Shown here: positions 1-11,490 of the stretch, in pieces
How positions within the stretch are numbered: the first letter of the stretch is position 1
Layout of the letters: every line of letters begins with the position of its first letter
NCBI GenBank assembly: GCA_964030475.1
Contig: CAXIPT010000004.1
Location: 1,568,452-1,632,451 of the forward strand
DNA from: Tethya wilhelma
Taxonomy: Eukaryota; Porifera; Demospongiae; Tethyida; Tethyidae
DNA length: 64,000 nt
Direction: 5' to 3'
Notes under the pieces: generated by a model
Database searches by the model: none
What the model was told of the DNA's origin: nothing
What the model saw: the letters and a program-made list of their open reading frames with translations, nothing else
Program-made: the position numbers and the translations under genes

Positions 1-653
1 AATGCGCATGCGCATTAAATGCCACGTGGATAGATTACGACCTTTGACCTCTACCTACAAAAAAATGGCTGTATTGAAGTGTATGAATTTATATACTAAG
101 TTTTAAAGCTTTCTAGCTCTTGTTTTAACACATTTGGGCAGAAAGCGAGTGTAAAAGGCACTAGTCCAGATGAGAGCAAGTTGTTCTGTGTAGTCAAAAC
201 AAGCTCAACGTCTTTTGTTTCTCAGTCTGGAAATCGCTTTCAAGTAACTGAGTCAGTTAGGCCATGCAACCGTTTTTTAATCTGTCTGAGAGAGCTTCTG
301 AGCAAGTTTGAAGGTTTAAGTTTGTCTTGCTAGATTTTTATGGTGATATAAACATTTTGTATTGTGTCTATGGGACAGTCGGTCCATTCCTACTATACGT
401 ACTTTTAACCTCAGCAGATTATTCATTGATTAATTTTGTGACTGCATGTGCATTCTTATTCATAGACTGTTTTCTTTGTGAGCTATTAAATTGTTGTTTA
501 TCCGGGACTGAATTATCCCATAATTTTTCTTCCGTGTTCATAATGTTTTTTGTGGTTTCATCACGCCGCAGTAACGTATACGCGTAGCGCGTAATTGGAA
601 ATGATAGAAATTTTTGTCATGACGACCTTTACCATTCTTTGCTAGCTGATCCG
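1..653. other. Upstream region of the first array gene, no coding signal
   Basis: I see no convincing protein-coding exon here. The open frames lack family similarity, splice context or codon pattern. A palindromic TGCGCATGCGCA (NRF1-like) motif lies at 3-14. The stretch before the ATG at 654 is probably promoter and 5' leader of the first membrane-protein gene. Confidence 0.5.
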
Positions 654-2165
654 ATGAAAGGTCACAAAGGTGATTCTGGACCCCTTCTTTCTGAAAATAG
701 CCTGTATCATCTTGAAGGTAAGTGCATGACGGTTATAAGGAGCTATAAATCACATTTTCATATGCTGGCTATGCCATGTATGTAATGATGACTGACAGTC
801 TGTAATGAGTACACATGCAAAAAGCTTGCCTGCAAATCAGCAAATGTGTTTGAGCCAACAGAAGTAAGTTCAAGATGAAGAGGTAGTCAAGATACATTAT
901 AATACTTATCCCATTCACCTATTGTAAGCTAAACATGTAGTATTTTCAGCTTAAAATCAGTTCATTATCCTTGAATCAATTCAAGAGTTGTACTCACAAA
1001 CAAGAGAACACAACGCAATTAACATATGGATACAAAGAACATTCTATTTCAGAACCAGTCAGTGGCACAGTACAATTATAGCTAACAATACAAGGAAACA
1101 CTGTTAAAAATATTGACCCTTGATTATCATGCATGCAGATTATAACTGTGTATATCTGATTAGCTGGCAAAATGAAAACAATGCTTACTTTTTTCACCAG
1201 GTTGAGTGCACTCTGATACCAAGATGAAAAAGGACAAACTCTCTCAATCCAAGAGCAAGTCACTCCCTCCAATCCCTGCTCCCTGTATTCTCCTCCTCTC
1301 CTACCTCCTTCTTTTAGTTTTCTTCATCTTCCTTGTCTTTCTCGACAGAGAAGATGTCGTTTTAGCTCACCAAGGAGACACCCTCTACGTGAGTAGCGAG
1401 CAAGACACATTCTGGAACTCCAGACTGACCATCAGTGAAGCTTTCGTTGATTATCATACATCTCACGAAATTGCAATTTACGTTGTACCGACATCTAAAG
1501 TGATCGTTCATACGGTTCAGAACACGTACCAACAAACTGATGGTATTTTTCAAGTAAATGCTTCGAGAATTACTGGGAAAATTCCATTCATTTACCAAAT
1601 GCAGTCTATGGACTATGAAATGACTGCTAAGAATCAAGACCCTATCATGACTCAAGGTGAACTGCTCGTGTTTGACAACCATGGAGACTACAGCACATAC
1701 ATATCTGGATTTGACTATGTCAAAAAGAATGCCGTGTTCAACCAAACCTTTCTGATTGGAGCTAATGACAACCCTGTCACAAGTTCCTTAAAGTTTAGCC
1801 CCAAAGACCCAACTCACAAGTACTATTTTGTGACCAGCTCTACTCCTGCTAACATTACCTACCGGTACAGAGCTACAGTGGTTCAAAACGGTTACGACAC
1901 TAAAGATTACGGCAAAGAAACTTGCGAAGTTCGATTCAGGTTCGATCCTAACAACAAGCGGTGTTTTGTGGATATAGCTGCAAATGATGCAGTCACTGTA
2001 TTGGCCTATGTCCATGCAAATGCTTCCAGTAGCGATATCACACAGATTATCGTGGACACCAGTCGAGTGCTGCCTCCTCCTAGTGTGTTGATGGGTGTGT
2101 TTATCATTCTTGTCTTTTTGCCTCTTGTTGCCATGGTAATGTGTACCTTTAGACGCTATAACTAA
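654..2165 (+). CDS. Two-span membrane glycoprotein, array gene 1 (unrecognised family)
   Basis: Two exons, 654-717 and 1207-2165, give 340 residues. Exon 1 starts MKGHKGDSGPLLSEN and ends in phase 1 at a consensus GTAAGT donor. Joining to the usual AG at 1200 gives an immediate stop, but the next AG (1205-1206) keeps the frame, so I chose that acceptor. The protein has a basic N-terminal tail, a first hydrophobic span (LLLSYLLLLVFFIFLVFL), about 240 mostly polar residues with N-glycosylation sequons and few cysteines, then the family mark LPPP followed by a second hydrophobic span and a short basic tail. The implied topology is both ends cytoplasmic with the middle outside or lumenal. I recognise no known domain. 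It is the most divergent member of the six-gene array. Confidence 0.75.
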
Positions 2166-2464
2166 TTGTTAGATTTTACATACTTCTTTTTTTCTTTTGT
2201 CACCATTGTTTTTTGCTGCTTTTTATTCCATTGATGTTTTCTCCCATTATAATTATTATTATTTTGTTCCATAATTAATTTTCAAGATTTATGTTCATAC
2301 TCTATGAAGTTTTATGACGACCTTATTTACTAACTTCTTTTTCTTTTGTCACCATTGATTTTTTGCTGCTTTTTTTGAGTTTAATTCCACTGATGTTTTG
2401 ATCCATATTCATAATATTAAATTTATTATGTTTATGCTCAATGAAAATTTTTTAGGGGGGTTGA

Positions 2465-2640
2465 CACAGTTCAAAATATGCTCCAACAATTGCAAACAGA
2501 TGGTATTTTTCAAGTCAATGCTTCGAGAAAAACTGGGACAATTCCATAATTCATTTACCAGATGCAGTCTATGGACTATCAGGTAACTTTCTCAGTCCAA
2601 AAGAAAGTTCTCCCTTCTGATCCCCACTCCCTGTTGTGCA
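2465..2640 (+). pseudogene. Scrambled relic of an array gene-1-type copy
   Basis: Positions about 2484-2580 match the middle of gene 1 (coding around 1530-1625: the TDGIFQVNASR region and the YQMQSMDY region) with small indels. Directly after it, about 2585-2640 resembles the beginning of the same gene (serine/lysine tail and proline-rich stretch). The order is reversed relative to the intact gene, and there is no open frame through it. It is a dead, rearranged copy. The T-rich trailer at about 2170-2240 also recurs at about 2320-2400, which points to local duplication. Confidence 0.6.
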
Positions 2641-2840
2641 TGACCTGTTTTTTGTTAAGATTTTTTGCAATAAATGATCTATCTGGCGAGAAAGGACACA
2701 GACAGTAACTGTTATTCTGGAATGCTAATTAAACTCGCTTTTATGACGTAATTTATATTATGCGCGTACCCACGCCCACCTCCTCCTAGATCCTCCAGAG
2801 TACAATGACTAGGGTGTGGCAGATGCTTAAAATCGTAAAA

Positions 2841-3997
2841 ATGGAGACCCTATTTCCTTCCACAAGCACGTCTAATAAAGGTACTGTCGTGATCATCATC
2901 ATACGCGCAATCATGCATATGATATGTCTATGTGCATAGTTTGCTGCATGCAGAATTTATGTCAATTTTTACTTGAGATATGGATAATGATAATGCTGTA
3001 CTTTTTTTGTGTCGATCATGCACCCCGCAAAACAGGTCACCCTGATATAAAATTTAATGTTGACATGAAGCGGAAAGAAGGCAATCTATCTGGAAAGAAG
3101 CACAGTCTTTCGATTGCTGCCCCATGTATTCTACTCATATCCTACATCCTTTTTTTCGTAGCATTAATTTTGTTCTTCTTCATGCCAACAGAAGTTGTAA
3201 TTCCTGCTCACCAAGGAGATCTTGTGCTTCTGCAAGATGTCAGCTACAGTTCTGGTTCAAAGTTTCAGGTTAGTGAATTACCTTACCTGGACGACCTGTC
3301 TTCACACAACTGTTCGATCTTTGTTGTGCCAACCTCTCAAGTGAAGCTCCACACTGAGCAAAAGATGTTTCAAGAAAATGGTGAATATCTTTCAAACGCT
3401 TCTTGGTCAAAAGGACAAATACCTTTCATTTACCAACTATCGTCAATAGAGTACGAAGTCACTGCTGCTAGCGAGAATGATTCGACCATCGATGGTGAAC
3501 TGGTGGTATTTGCTGACTTTGTTGGCTATTACGAATATGTCACTCATGTCAAATCTTACGCCATTTCTGTGTTCAATCAGAGCTTTCCAATTGGTGCAAA
3601 AAACCAATCGAAAACCACCACGATTAAATTTTCAACCGAACCACGAGCACGCAGTCGTAAGTACTACTATGTTGTCACCTTTATTCCTGGTAAAACGACC
3701 TTCTCCTACAAAGCTACTGTAAACCATGATTATTATGATCCCAAAGATTATGGAAAAGAACATTGTACTGTTAGACTCCTGCCAATCGATATAGAGTGTT
3801 CAATTGACGTACTTCCAAATGACAATGTCACTTTATTGGGACTCCAACAGCCCAATAACAAGAGTAGCGTGAACACACAGATCATAGTAGATTCCATTCG
3901 TATTTTACCTCCCCCTAGTGCGTTGATGTTTGTGTTTGTCATTCTCGTCTTTTTGCCTCTTGTTGCCATGGTAATGTGTACCTTTACTAGACGCTAG
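2841..3997 (+). CDS. Two-span membrane glycoprotein, array gene 2
   Basis: Exons 2841-2880 and 3036-3997 encode 333 residues. The first exon reads METLFPSTSTSNK and ends in phase 1 at GTACTG; the second begins after AAAACAG and continues GHPDIKF. The architecture is that of the array: basic tail, first span around the ILLISYILFFVALILFFF segment, extracytoplasmic domain with sequons (NCS, NAS, NDS, NQS, NKT, NKS), LPPPS, and a second span ending MCTFTRR. Exon 1 is unrelated in sequence to those of genes 3-6 but has the same phase. Its 3' coding end is the source type for the three relics found after genes 3, 4 and 5. Function is unknown; exon 1 is less certain than exon 2. Confidence 0.7.
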
Positions 3998-4173
3998 CTG
4001 TTTCTTTTCGTCACTTTAATAAGGTTTTTCTGCTACATAACCTATAGTGACTCATAAAAGTAATGATTGGTGCATTATATAAAAGTTGTGTATGTTTTTG
4101 ACACTGCATGTTTAGTTGAGAGTTACAGATCTTGCAAGTTTTCCCCCCATTTTAGTATATTGTGAGCATGTTA

Positions 4174-4536
4174 CAGTGGCGTAGCCAGGATTTTAGAAAA
4201 GAGGGAGCAATAAAAATATTGCGCGCGAAGCGCGCCGAAAATTTTGTCCGGCCGGAAACCACACCCACCTAATTAGCTAATTTTAGCCCCTCCCATTCAT
4301 TAAATTGAACCGCAGCACGCGCTCACTAGATCGAACGCTCTCTAAAGTTTTGTAGCAGCAAAAAGAAAGCTTTTAAAAGTTGTTTTGTATTGAATTCTGG
4401 CCAAAGATGACTGTTAAGCAGCGATGCTAAAGTAAGTGCACGAAAGAATAGCGCATTATAATACCAAAGCGTAAATTTCGCGACTGAAAAAAGGGGGGGC
4501 AAGCGCCCCCCTAGTCCCCCCTTGGCTACGCCACTG
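4174..4536. mobile_element. Non-autonomous DNA transposon (hAT-like MITE), 363 bp
   Basis: Terminal inverted repeats are CAGTGGCGTAGCCAGG at the left and its near-exact complement CTTGGCTACGCCACTG at the right. It is flanked by TGTTA at 4169-4173 and 4537-4541. The equivalent sites in the next three array units read GCATGTTATATAAAG without the insert, so these are natural empty sites and confirm a 5-bp target duplication. There is no coding capacity. The CAG-N-GGCG termini and short target duplication suggest the hAT superfamily; the assignment is inference. Confidence 0.85.
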
Positions 4537-4682
4537 TGTTATATAAAGTGTCCTTGTTTGTGTGCATGCACGTTTCCTCCTCTATACATAGCGCATGCTG
4601 GTTGTTAAGTTCGTAAGTTCTTGCTATGATGATCCTTACCATCAGTAATAAACTGACCTTGCTGGTGTAGGTTTGGATAAGG

Positions 4683-5879
4683 ATGAAAGGTGAGAAAAAT
4701 GATTCTGTTTTTTTCTTTCCTGAAAGTGGACTATGCACTGAAGGTGTGCAGCTAAGTGAACAAAGTTTGCATCCTAAATTCTTGCCTTTAATTTTATATA
4801 TATAGCACTGCAGCATGAGTTATTATTACATGACTTGTGTGTAAGCATGTCAGATGAAGCTTTTAGTCTGGCATATGCAATTATGTCATATTTGTGTCCC
4901 TCTGTATGCACTATCAAAAGCAGGTCACTCTGAAATTGACATGAAGGGAAAAAAAGCCAACCCATCTGGAAAGAAATGGTCCCTCCCGACTGCTGCCCCC
5001 TGCACTCTACTCCTATCCTACCTTCTTCTTCTCCTAGCCTTTTATTTGATGTTCTTCCTCCTAAAAATAGACATGATTCCTGTCTTTGAAGGAGACATGG
5101 TGCTTATACAAAATTTCAGTGGCCGTTTTGCTACAAGGCTTCAAATCAGCGAAATGCCTTTCTTTGGTGATGTCTCCGCCCACAACTGTTCTATTTTTGC
5201 TGTACCAATCTCTCAAGTGAATCTTCACACTGAGCAAAAGACATTTCAAGAAAATGACGAATATATTTCAAATGCTTCGTGGTCAAAAGGACAAATACGT
5301 TTCGTTTACGAACTATCGTCAATAGAGTATGAAGTCACTGCTTCTAGCGAGAATGATTCAACTATCAATGGTGAATTGGTGGTATTTGATGACTTTGAAG
5401 GCTACAGTGAATTCATCACTGGGTACGATTATGCTAAACGTTTCGGCCTGTTGATTCAGAACTTTACAGTCGGAGCAAAAAATCAATCGAAAACAACCAC
5501 CTTAAAATTTTCGACGGAGCAGCAAGAACGTGAACGCAAGTACTACTACGTGGCCAGCATGATCCCTGGTAAAACAACCTTCTCCTACAAAGCTACAGTA
5601 GTTCACCACTACTATGATCCTAAAGATTATGGAAAAGAGAACTGTTCTGTCCACTTTGGTCTACCCTCCGATAAGCAGTGCTCTTTAGATCTGGTTGCAA
5701 ATCATCAGTTTGCCCTGTTGGCCCTCGTACATCCTAATAAGACGAGTAGCGAAAAGACGCAGATTGAGGTGGACTACATACGCCTTCTACCTCCCCCTGA
5801 TGTGTTGGTATTCCTGTTTGTAGTTTTTGTTATGTTGCCCCTGGTGACTGTTTCACTGTACACCTTTAAACGTCTGTAG
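4683..5879 (+). CDS. Two-span membrane glycoprotein, array gene 3
   Basis: Exons 4683-4743 and 4924-5879 give 338 residues. Exon 1 (MKGEKNDSVFFFPESGLCTE) ends in phase 1 at GTGTGC; exon 2 begins GHSEIDMKGKK after TCAAAAGCAG. The open frame that continues upstream of 4924 in this frame is intron. A hydrophobic span (LLLSYLLLLLAFYLMFFLL) is followed by a roughly 230-residue extracytoplasmic part with sequons (NFS, NCS, NAS, NDS, NFT, NQS, NCS, NKT), the LPPPD motif, a second span and the ending TFKRL. It is the founding copy of the four repeat units and lies downstream of the transposon insertion. No catalytic motif or known domain is visible. Confidence 0.8.
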
Positions 5880-5990
5880 ATACTTATGCTTGCTTTTATT
5901 TGCTTGAATTGTGTTAGTTAGTAGTATACATTAACTTATGAGTGTGGTTTCCCTTTTAGACTATTGTTTGTGTGAATAATATTATTCATT

Positions 5991-6275
5991 CATGATTATT
6001 ATGGAAAAGAACACTGTACTGTGAGACTCCTGCCAACCGATACAGAACGCTCAATCGACGTACTTCCAAATGAAAATGTCACTTTATTGGGACTCCAACA
6101 GCCCAATAACAAGAGTAGCATGAACACACAGATCATAGTACACTCCATTCGTGTTCTACCTCCCCCTAGTCCGTTGATGTTTGTGTGTATCATTCTCGTC
6201 TTTTTGCCTCGTGTTGCCATGGTAATGTGTATCTTTACTAGATGCTATATAGCTGTTTATTTTTGTCACTTTTAA
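5991..6275 (+). pseudogene. Relic of the gene-2-type 3' end, unit 2
   Basis: It matches the last 90 or so codons of array gene 2 (GKEHCTVRLLP, DVLPNENVTLLG and LPPPS segments, and the second membrane span) but starts abruptly at the repeat junction, with no 5' part, no start and no nearby acceptor. The original stop is lost and the frame runs on about ten codons. It is best read as a duplicated dead 3' fragment. Confidence 0.75.
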
Positions 6276-6567
6276 GGTTTTTCTGCTATAGATAACCTTT
6301 AGTACTATTAATGATTGATGCATTATAATCATAAGTTGTGTATGGTTTTGACACTGTTTAGTTGAGAGTTACAGATCTTGCAAGTTTTCCCCCCCATTTT
6401 AGTATATTGTGAGCATGTTATATAAAGTGTCCTTGTTTGTGTGAATGCATGTTTCCTCCTCTATACATAGAATTGTCATGCTGGTTGTTAATAAGTTTCT
6501 TGCTATGATGATCTTTACCATCAGTAATAAATTGACCCTTGCTGCGCTGGTGTAGGTTTGGATAAGG

Positions 6568-7758
6568 ATGAAAGGTGAGAAAAATGATTCTGGTTTTTCC
6601 TTTCCTGAAAGTGGACTATGCACTGAAGGTGTGTAAGTGAATAAAGTTTGCATCCTAAATTCTTACCTTCAACTATAATTATAGCACTGCAGAGTGGGTT
6701 ATTATTACATGACTTTAATGTAAGCATGTCAGATAAAGGTTTTAGTCTGGCATATGCAATTATGTCATGTTTATGTCCCTCTGTATGCACTATCAAAAGC
6801 AGGTCACTCTGAATTTGACATGAAGAAAGAAAAAGCCAAACCATCTAGAAAGAAATGGTCCCTCCCAGCTGCTGCCCCCTGCACTCTACTCCTATCCTAC
6901 CTCCTCCTTCTCATAGTCTCTGTTTTTATGTTCTTCCTTCTAAAAACAGACATGGTTCCTGTCTACGAAGGAGACATGGTGCTTGTACAAAATTTCAACG
7001 GCCGTTTTGCTACAAGGCTTCAAATCAGTGAAATGCCTTTCTTTGGTGATGTCTCCGCCCACAACTGTTCTATCTTTGTTGTACCAATCTCTCAAGTGAA
7101 TCTCCACACCGAGCAAAAGACATTCCAAGAAAATGGCGAATATCTTTCAAATGCTTCGTGGACAAAAGGGCAAATACGTTTCATTTACGAACTATCGTCA
7201 ATAGAGTATGAAGTCACTGCTGCTAGCGAGAATGATTCAACTATCAACGGTGAGCTGGTGGTATTTGATGAATTTGTTGGCTACAGTGAATTCATCACTG
7301 GGTATGATTATGCTAAACGTTTCGGCGTGTTGATTCAGAACTTTACAGTCGGAGCAAAAAATCAATCGAAAACAACCACCATAAAATTTTCGACTGAGCA
7401 GCAAGAACGTGAACGCAAGTACTACTACGTGGCCAGCATGGTCCCTGGTAAAACAACCTTCTCCTACAAAGCTACAGTAGTTCACCACTACTACGATCCT
7501 AAAGACTACGGTAAAGAGAACTGTTCTGTCCACTTTGGTCTACCCTCTGATAAAGAGTGCTCTCTGAATCTGGTTGCAAATGATCAATTTGCTCTGTTGG
7601 CCCTCGTACATCCTAATAAGACGAGTAGCGAAAAGACGCAGATTGAGGTGGACTACATACGCCTTCTACCTCCCCCTGATGTGTTGGTATTCCTGTTTGT
7701 AGTTTTTGTTATGTTGCCCCTGGTGACTGTTGCAGTGTACACCTTTAAACGTCTGTAG
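6568..7758 (+). CDS. Two-span membrane glycoprotein, array gene 4
   Basis: Exons 6568-6628 and 6803-7758 give 338 residues, with the same phase-1 junction as gene 3. Exon 1 is MKGEKNDSGFSFPESGLCTE. The exon 2 product is nearly the same as gene 3 through the sequon-rich middle domain (FTVGAKNQSKTTTIKF, KYYYVASMVPGKTTFSY) and in the LPPPD second span. Most differences from genes 3, 5 and 6 lie in the first membrane span and the short stretch after it, while the back half is almost constant. The 5' leader, with the ATGATGATCTTTACCATCAG-like block, is shared by units 1-4 and probably holds a common promoter. Confidence 0.8.
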
Positions 7759-7869
7759 ATACTTATGCTTGCTTTTATTTGCTTGAATTATGTTAGTTCG
7801 TTGTATACCTTAACTAATGAGTGTGGTTTCCCTTTTAGACTATTGTTTGTGTGAATAATATTATTCATT

Positions 7870-8130
7870 CATGATTATTACGGAAAAGAACACTGTACTG
7901 TGAGACTCCTACCAATCGATATAGAGTGTTCAATTGACGTACTTCCAAATGACAATGTCCCTTTATTGAGACTCCAACATCCCAATAATAAGAGCAGCAC
8001 AAACACAGATCATATATAGTAGACTCCATTCGTGTTCTACCTCCCCTTAGTGTGTTGATGTTTGTGTTTGTCATTCTCGTCTTTTTGCCTCTTGTTGCCA
8101 TGGTAATGTGTACCTCTACTAGACGGTAGC
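7870..8130 (+). pseudogene. Relic of the gene-2-type 3' end, unit 3
   Basis: Same fragment as at 5991-6275, more decayed: a deletion near 8008 shifts the frame and an in-frame TAG follows. It retains recognisable DNA for the DVLPNDNV region and the final membrane span. It begins exactly at the CATGATTATTA junction. Confidence 0.75.
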
Positions 8131-8420
8131 TGTTTCTTTTTGTCACTTTTAAGGTTTTGTCTGCTACATAACCTATAGTACTCATAATGATTGATGCATT
8201 ATATAAAAGTTGTGTATGGTTTTAACACTTTTTGTAGTTGAGAGTTCCCACATTTTAGTATAATATTTTGAGCATGTTGAAAGTGTCCTTGTTTGTGTGC
8301 ATTGTTTCCTCCTCTATACATAGAATTGTCATGAATGCTGGTTGTTCATATAAGTTTCTTGCTATAATGATCCTTACCATCAGTAATAAACTGACCTTGC
8401 TGGTGTAGGTTTGGATAATG

Positions 8421-9628
8421 ATGAAAGGTGAGAAAAATGATTCTGGTTTTTCCTCTAGATCTCCTGAAAGTGGACTATGCACTGAAGGTGTGTAAGTGCA
8501 TAAAGTTTGCATCCTAAATACTTGCCCTCAACTATTACTGCAGCACTGATATTAGCACTGCAGCATGGGTTATAATTTATTTACATGAGGTGTAAAGCAT
8601 GTCAGATGAAGCTTTTAGTCTGGCATATGCAATTATGTCATGTTTATGTCCCTCTGTATGCACTATCAAAATCAGGTCACTCTGAAATTGACATGAAGAA
8701 AGAAAAAGCCAACCCATCTGGAAAGAAATGGTCCCTCCTAGCTGCTGCCCCCTGCACTCTACTCCTATCCTACCTCCTTCTTCTCGTAGTCTTCGTTATG
8801 ATGTTCTTCCTAAAAACAGACATGGTTCTTGTCTACGAAGGAGACATGGTGCTTGTACAAAATTTCAATGGCTATTTTGCTACAAGGCTTCAAATCAGCG
8901 AAATGCCTTTCTATAGTGATTTCTCTGCCCACAACTGTTCTATCTTTGCTGTACCAATCTCTCAAGTGAATCTCCACACCGAGCAAAAGACGTTCCAAGA
9001 AAATGGCGAATATCTTTCAAATGCTTCATGGTCAAAAGGACAAATACGTTTCATTTACGAACTATCGTCACTAGAGTATGAAGTCACTGCTGCTAGCGAA
9101 AATGATTCAACTATCAATGGTGAGCTGGTGGTATTTGATGACTTTGAAGGCTACAGTGAATTCATCACTGGGTACGATTATGCTAAACGTTTCGGCGTGT
9201 TGATTCAGAACTTTACAGTCGGAGCAAAAAATCAATCGAAAACAACCACCATAAAATTTTCGACGGAGCAGCAAGAACGTGAACGCAAGTACTACTACGT
9301 GGCCAGCATGATCCCTGGTAAGACGACCTTCTCCTACAATGCTACAGTAGTTCACCACTACTATGATCCTAAAGATTACGGAAAAGAGAACTGTTCTGTC
9401 CACTTAGGTGTACCCTCCGATAAAGAGTGCTCTCTGAATTTGGTTGCAAATCATCAAGTCGCTTTGTTGGCCCTCGTACATCCTAATAAGACGAGTAGCG
9501 AAAAGACGCAGATTGAGGTGGACTACATACGCCTTCTACCTCCCCCTGATGTGTTGGCATTCCTGTTTGTAGTTTTTGTTATGTTGCCCCTGGTGACTGT
9601 TTCACTGTACACCTTTAAACGTCTGTAG
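8421..9628 (+). CDS. Two-span membrane glycoprotein, array gene 5
   Basis: Exons 8421-8487 and 8676-9628 give 339 residues; an ATG three bases earlier (8418) would add one Met in frame. Exon 1 is two codons longer than in its sisters (a Ser-Arg insertion) yet keeps phase 1. The first span is one residue shorter (FFLK instead of FFLLK). One lysine before the extra sequon YNATVV is replaced by Asn, creating a glycosylation site absent from genes 3, 4 and 6. The protein is otherwise as in gene 3, with the C-terminal LPPPD span and TFKRL ending. Confidence 0.8.
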
Positions 9629-9741
9629 ATACTTATGCTTGCTTTTATTTGCTTGAATTGTGTTAGTTAGTAGATAATACTTTAACTTATGAGTGTGGTT
9701 TCCCTTTCAGATTATTGTTTGTGTGAATATAATTATTCATT

Positions 9742-9993
9742 CATGATTAGTACGGAAAACAACACAGTACTGTGAGACTCCTGCCAATCGATATAGAGTG
9801 TTCAATTGACGTACTTCCAAATGAAAATGTCACTTTATTGGGACTCCAACAGCCCAGTAACAAGAGCAGCGTGAACACACAGATCATAATAGACTCCATT
9901 CGTGTTCTACCTCCCCCTAGTCCGTTGATGTTTGTGTTTTGTCATTTTGTCTCTTGTTGCCATGGTAATGTGTACCTTTACTAGACGCTAGCT
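9742..9993 (+). pseudogene. Relic of the gene-2-type 3' end, unit 4
   Basis: Third copy of the dead 3' fragment. The DVLPNENVTLLG and LPPPS segments remain readable, but a deletion in the membrane-span region near 9938 shifts the frame. It starts at the repeat junction. A matching fourth start at 11597 is cut off after about 20 bp and marks the end of the array. Confidence 0.75.
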
Positions 9994-10299
9994 GTTTCTT
10001 TTTTTTGTCATTTTTAAGGTTTTTCTGCTACATAACCTTTAGTACTCATAATGATTGATGCATTATAATAGTTGTGTATGGTTTTGACACTGTTTAGTTG
10101 AGAGTTACAGATCTTGCAAGTTTTCCCCACATTTTAGTATATTGTGAGCATGTTATATAAAGTGTCCTTGTTTGTGTGCATGTATGTTTCCTCCTCTATA
10201 CAAAGAATTGTCATGCATGCTGGTTGTTCACAAATTCTTGCTATGATGATCTTTACCATCAGTAATAAATTGACCTAGCTGGTGTAGGTTTGGATAAGG

Positions 10300-11490
10300 A
10301 TGAAAGGTGAGAAAAATGATTCTGGTTTTTCCTTTCCTGAAAGTGGACTATGCACTGAAGGTGTGTAAGTGAATAAAGTTTGCATCCTAAATTCTTGCCT
10401 TCAACTATAATTATAGCACTGCAGCATGGGTTATTATTACATGACATGTGTGTAAGCATGTCAGATGAAGCTTTTAGTCTGGCATATGCAATTATGTCAT
10501 GTTTATGCCCCTCTGTATGCACTATCAAAAGCAGGTCACTCTGAATTTGACATGAAGGAAGAAAGAGCCAACCCATCTGGAAAGAAATGGTCCCTCCCAA
10601 CTGCTGCCCCCTGCACTCTACTCTTATCCTACCTCCTTCTTCTCATAGTCTTCGTTATGATGTTCTTCTTCCTAAAACAAGACATGGTTCCTATCTACAA
10701 AGGAGACATGGTGCTTGTACAAAATTTCAATGGCTATTTTGCTACAAGGCTTCAAATCAGCGAAATACCTTTCTTTGGTGATTTCTCTCCCCACAACTGT
10801 TCTATCTATGCTGTACCAATCTCTCAAGTGAATCTCCACACCGAGCAAAAGACATTCCAAGAAAATGGCGAATATCTTTCAAACGCTTCATGGTCAAAAG
10901 GACAAATACGTTTCATTTACGAACTATCGTCAATAGAGTATGAAGTCACTGCTGCTAGCAAGAATGATTCGACTATTGACGGTGAGCTGGTGGTATTTGA
11001 TGACTTTCTTGGCTACAGTTCATTCATCACTGGGTACGATTATGCTAAACATTACAGCGTGTTGATTCAGAACTTTACAGTCGGAGCAAAAAATCAATCG
11101 AAAACAACCACCATAAAATTTTCGACTGAGCAGCAAGAACGTGAACGCAAGTACTACTATGTGGCCAGCATGGTCCCTGGTAAAACAACCTTCTCTTACA
11201 AAGCTACAGTAGTTCACCACTACTATGATGCTAAAGATTACGGAAAAGAGAACTGTTCTGTCCACTTTGGTCCCCCCTCCAATAAAGAGTGCTCTCTGAA
11301 TCTGGTTGCAAATGATCAATTTGCTCTGTTGGCCTTCGTACATCCTAATGATACGGGTAGCGAAAAGGCACAGATCGAGGTGGACTACATACGCCTTCTA
11401 CCTCCCCCTGATGTGTTGGTATTCCTGTTTGTAGTTTTTGTTATGTTGCCCCTGGTGACTGTTGCAGTGTACACCTTTAAACGTCTGTAG
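10300..11490 (+). CDS. Two-span membrane glycoprotein, array gene 6
   Basis: Exons 10300-10360 and 10535-11490 give 338 residues, with the same exon phase and architecture as gene 4. Several charge-changing differences set it apart from genes 3-5 in the extracytoplasmic part (KQDMVPIYKGD near the membrane, SPHNCS, YDAKDYG, HPNDTGSEKA), including one changed sequon (NDT for NKT). The gene closes the array: its trailer carries only about 20 bp of the next unit. Function unknown. Confidence 0.8.

Noticed and set aside
327..587. 86-codon frame near the left end
   Set aside because: It starts at TTG, has no family match and lies in AT-rich leader sequence.
4854..4923. Open frame start MKLLVWHMQLC ahead of array gene 3 (and the same in genes 4-6)
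   Set aside because: It lies upstream of a strong AG acceptor and a shared small exon splices in at 4924. It is intron that happens to be open.
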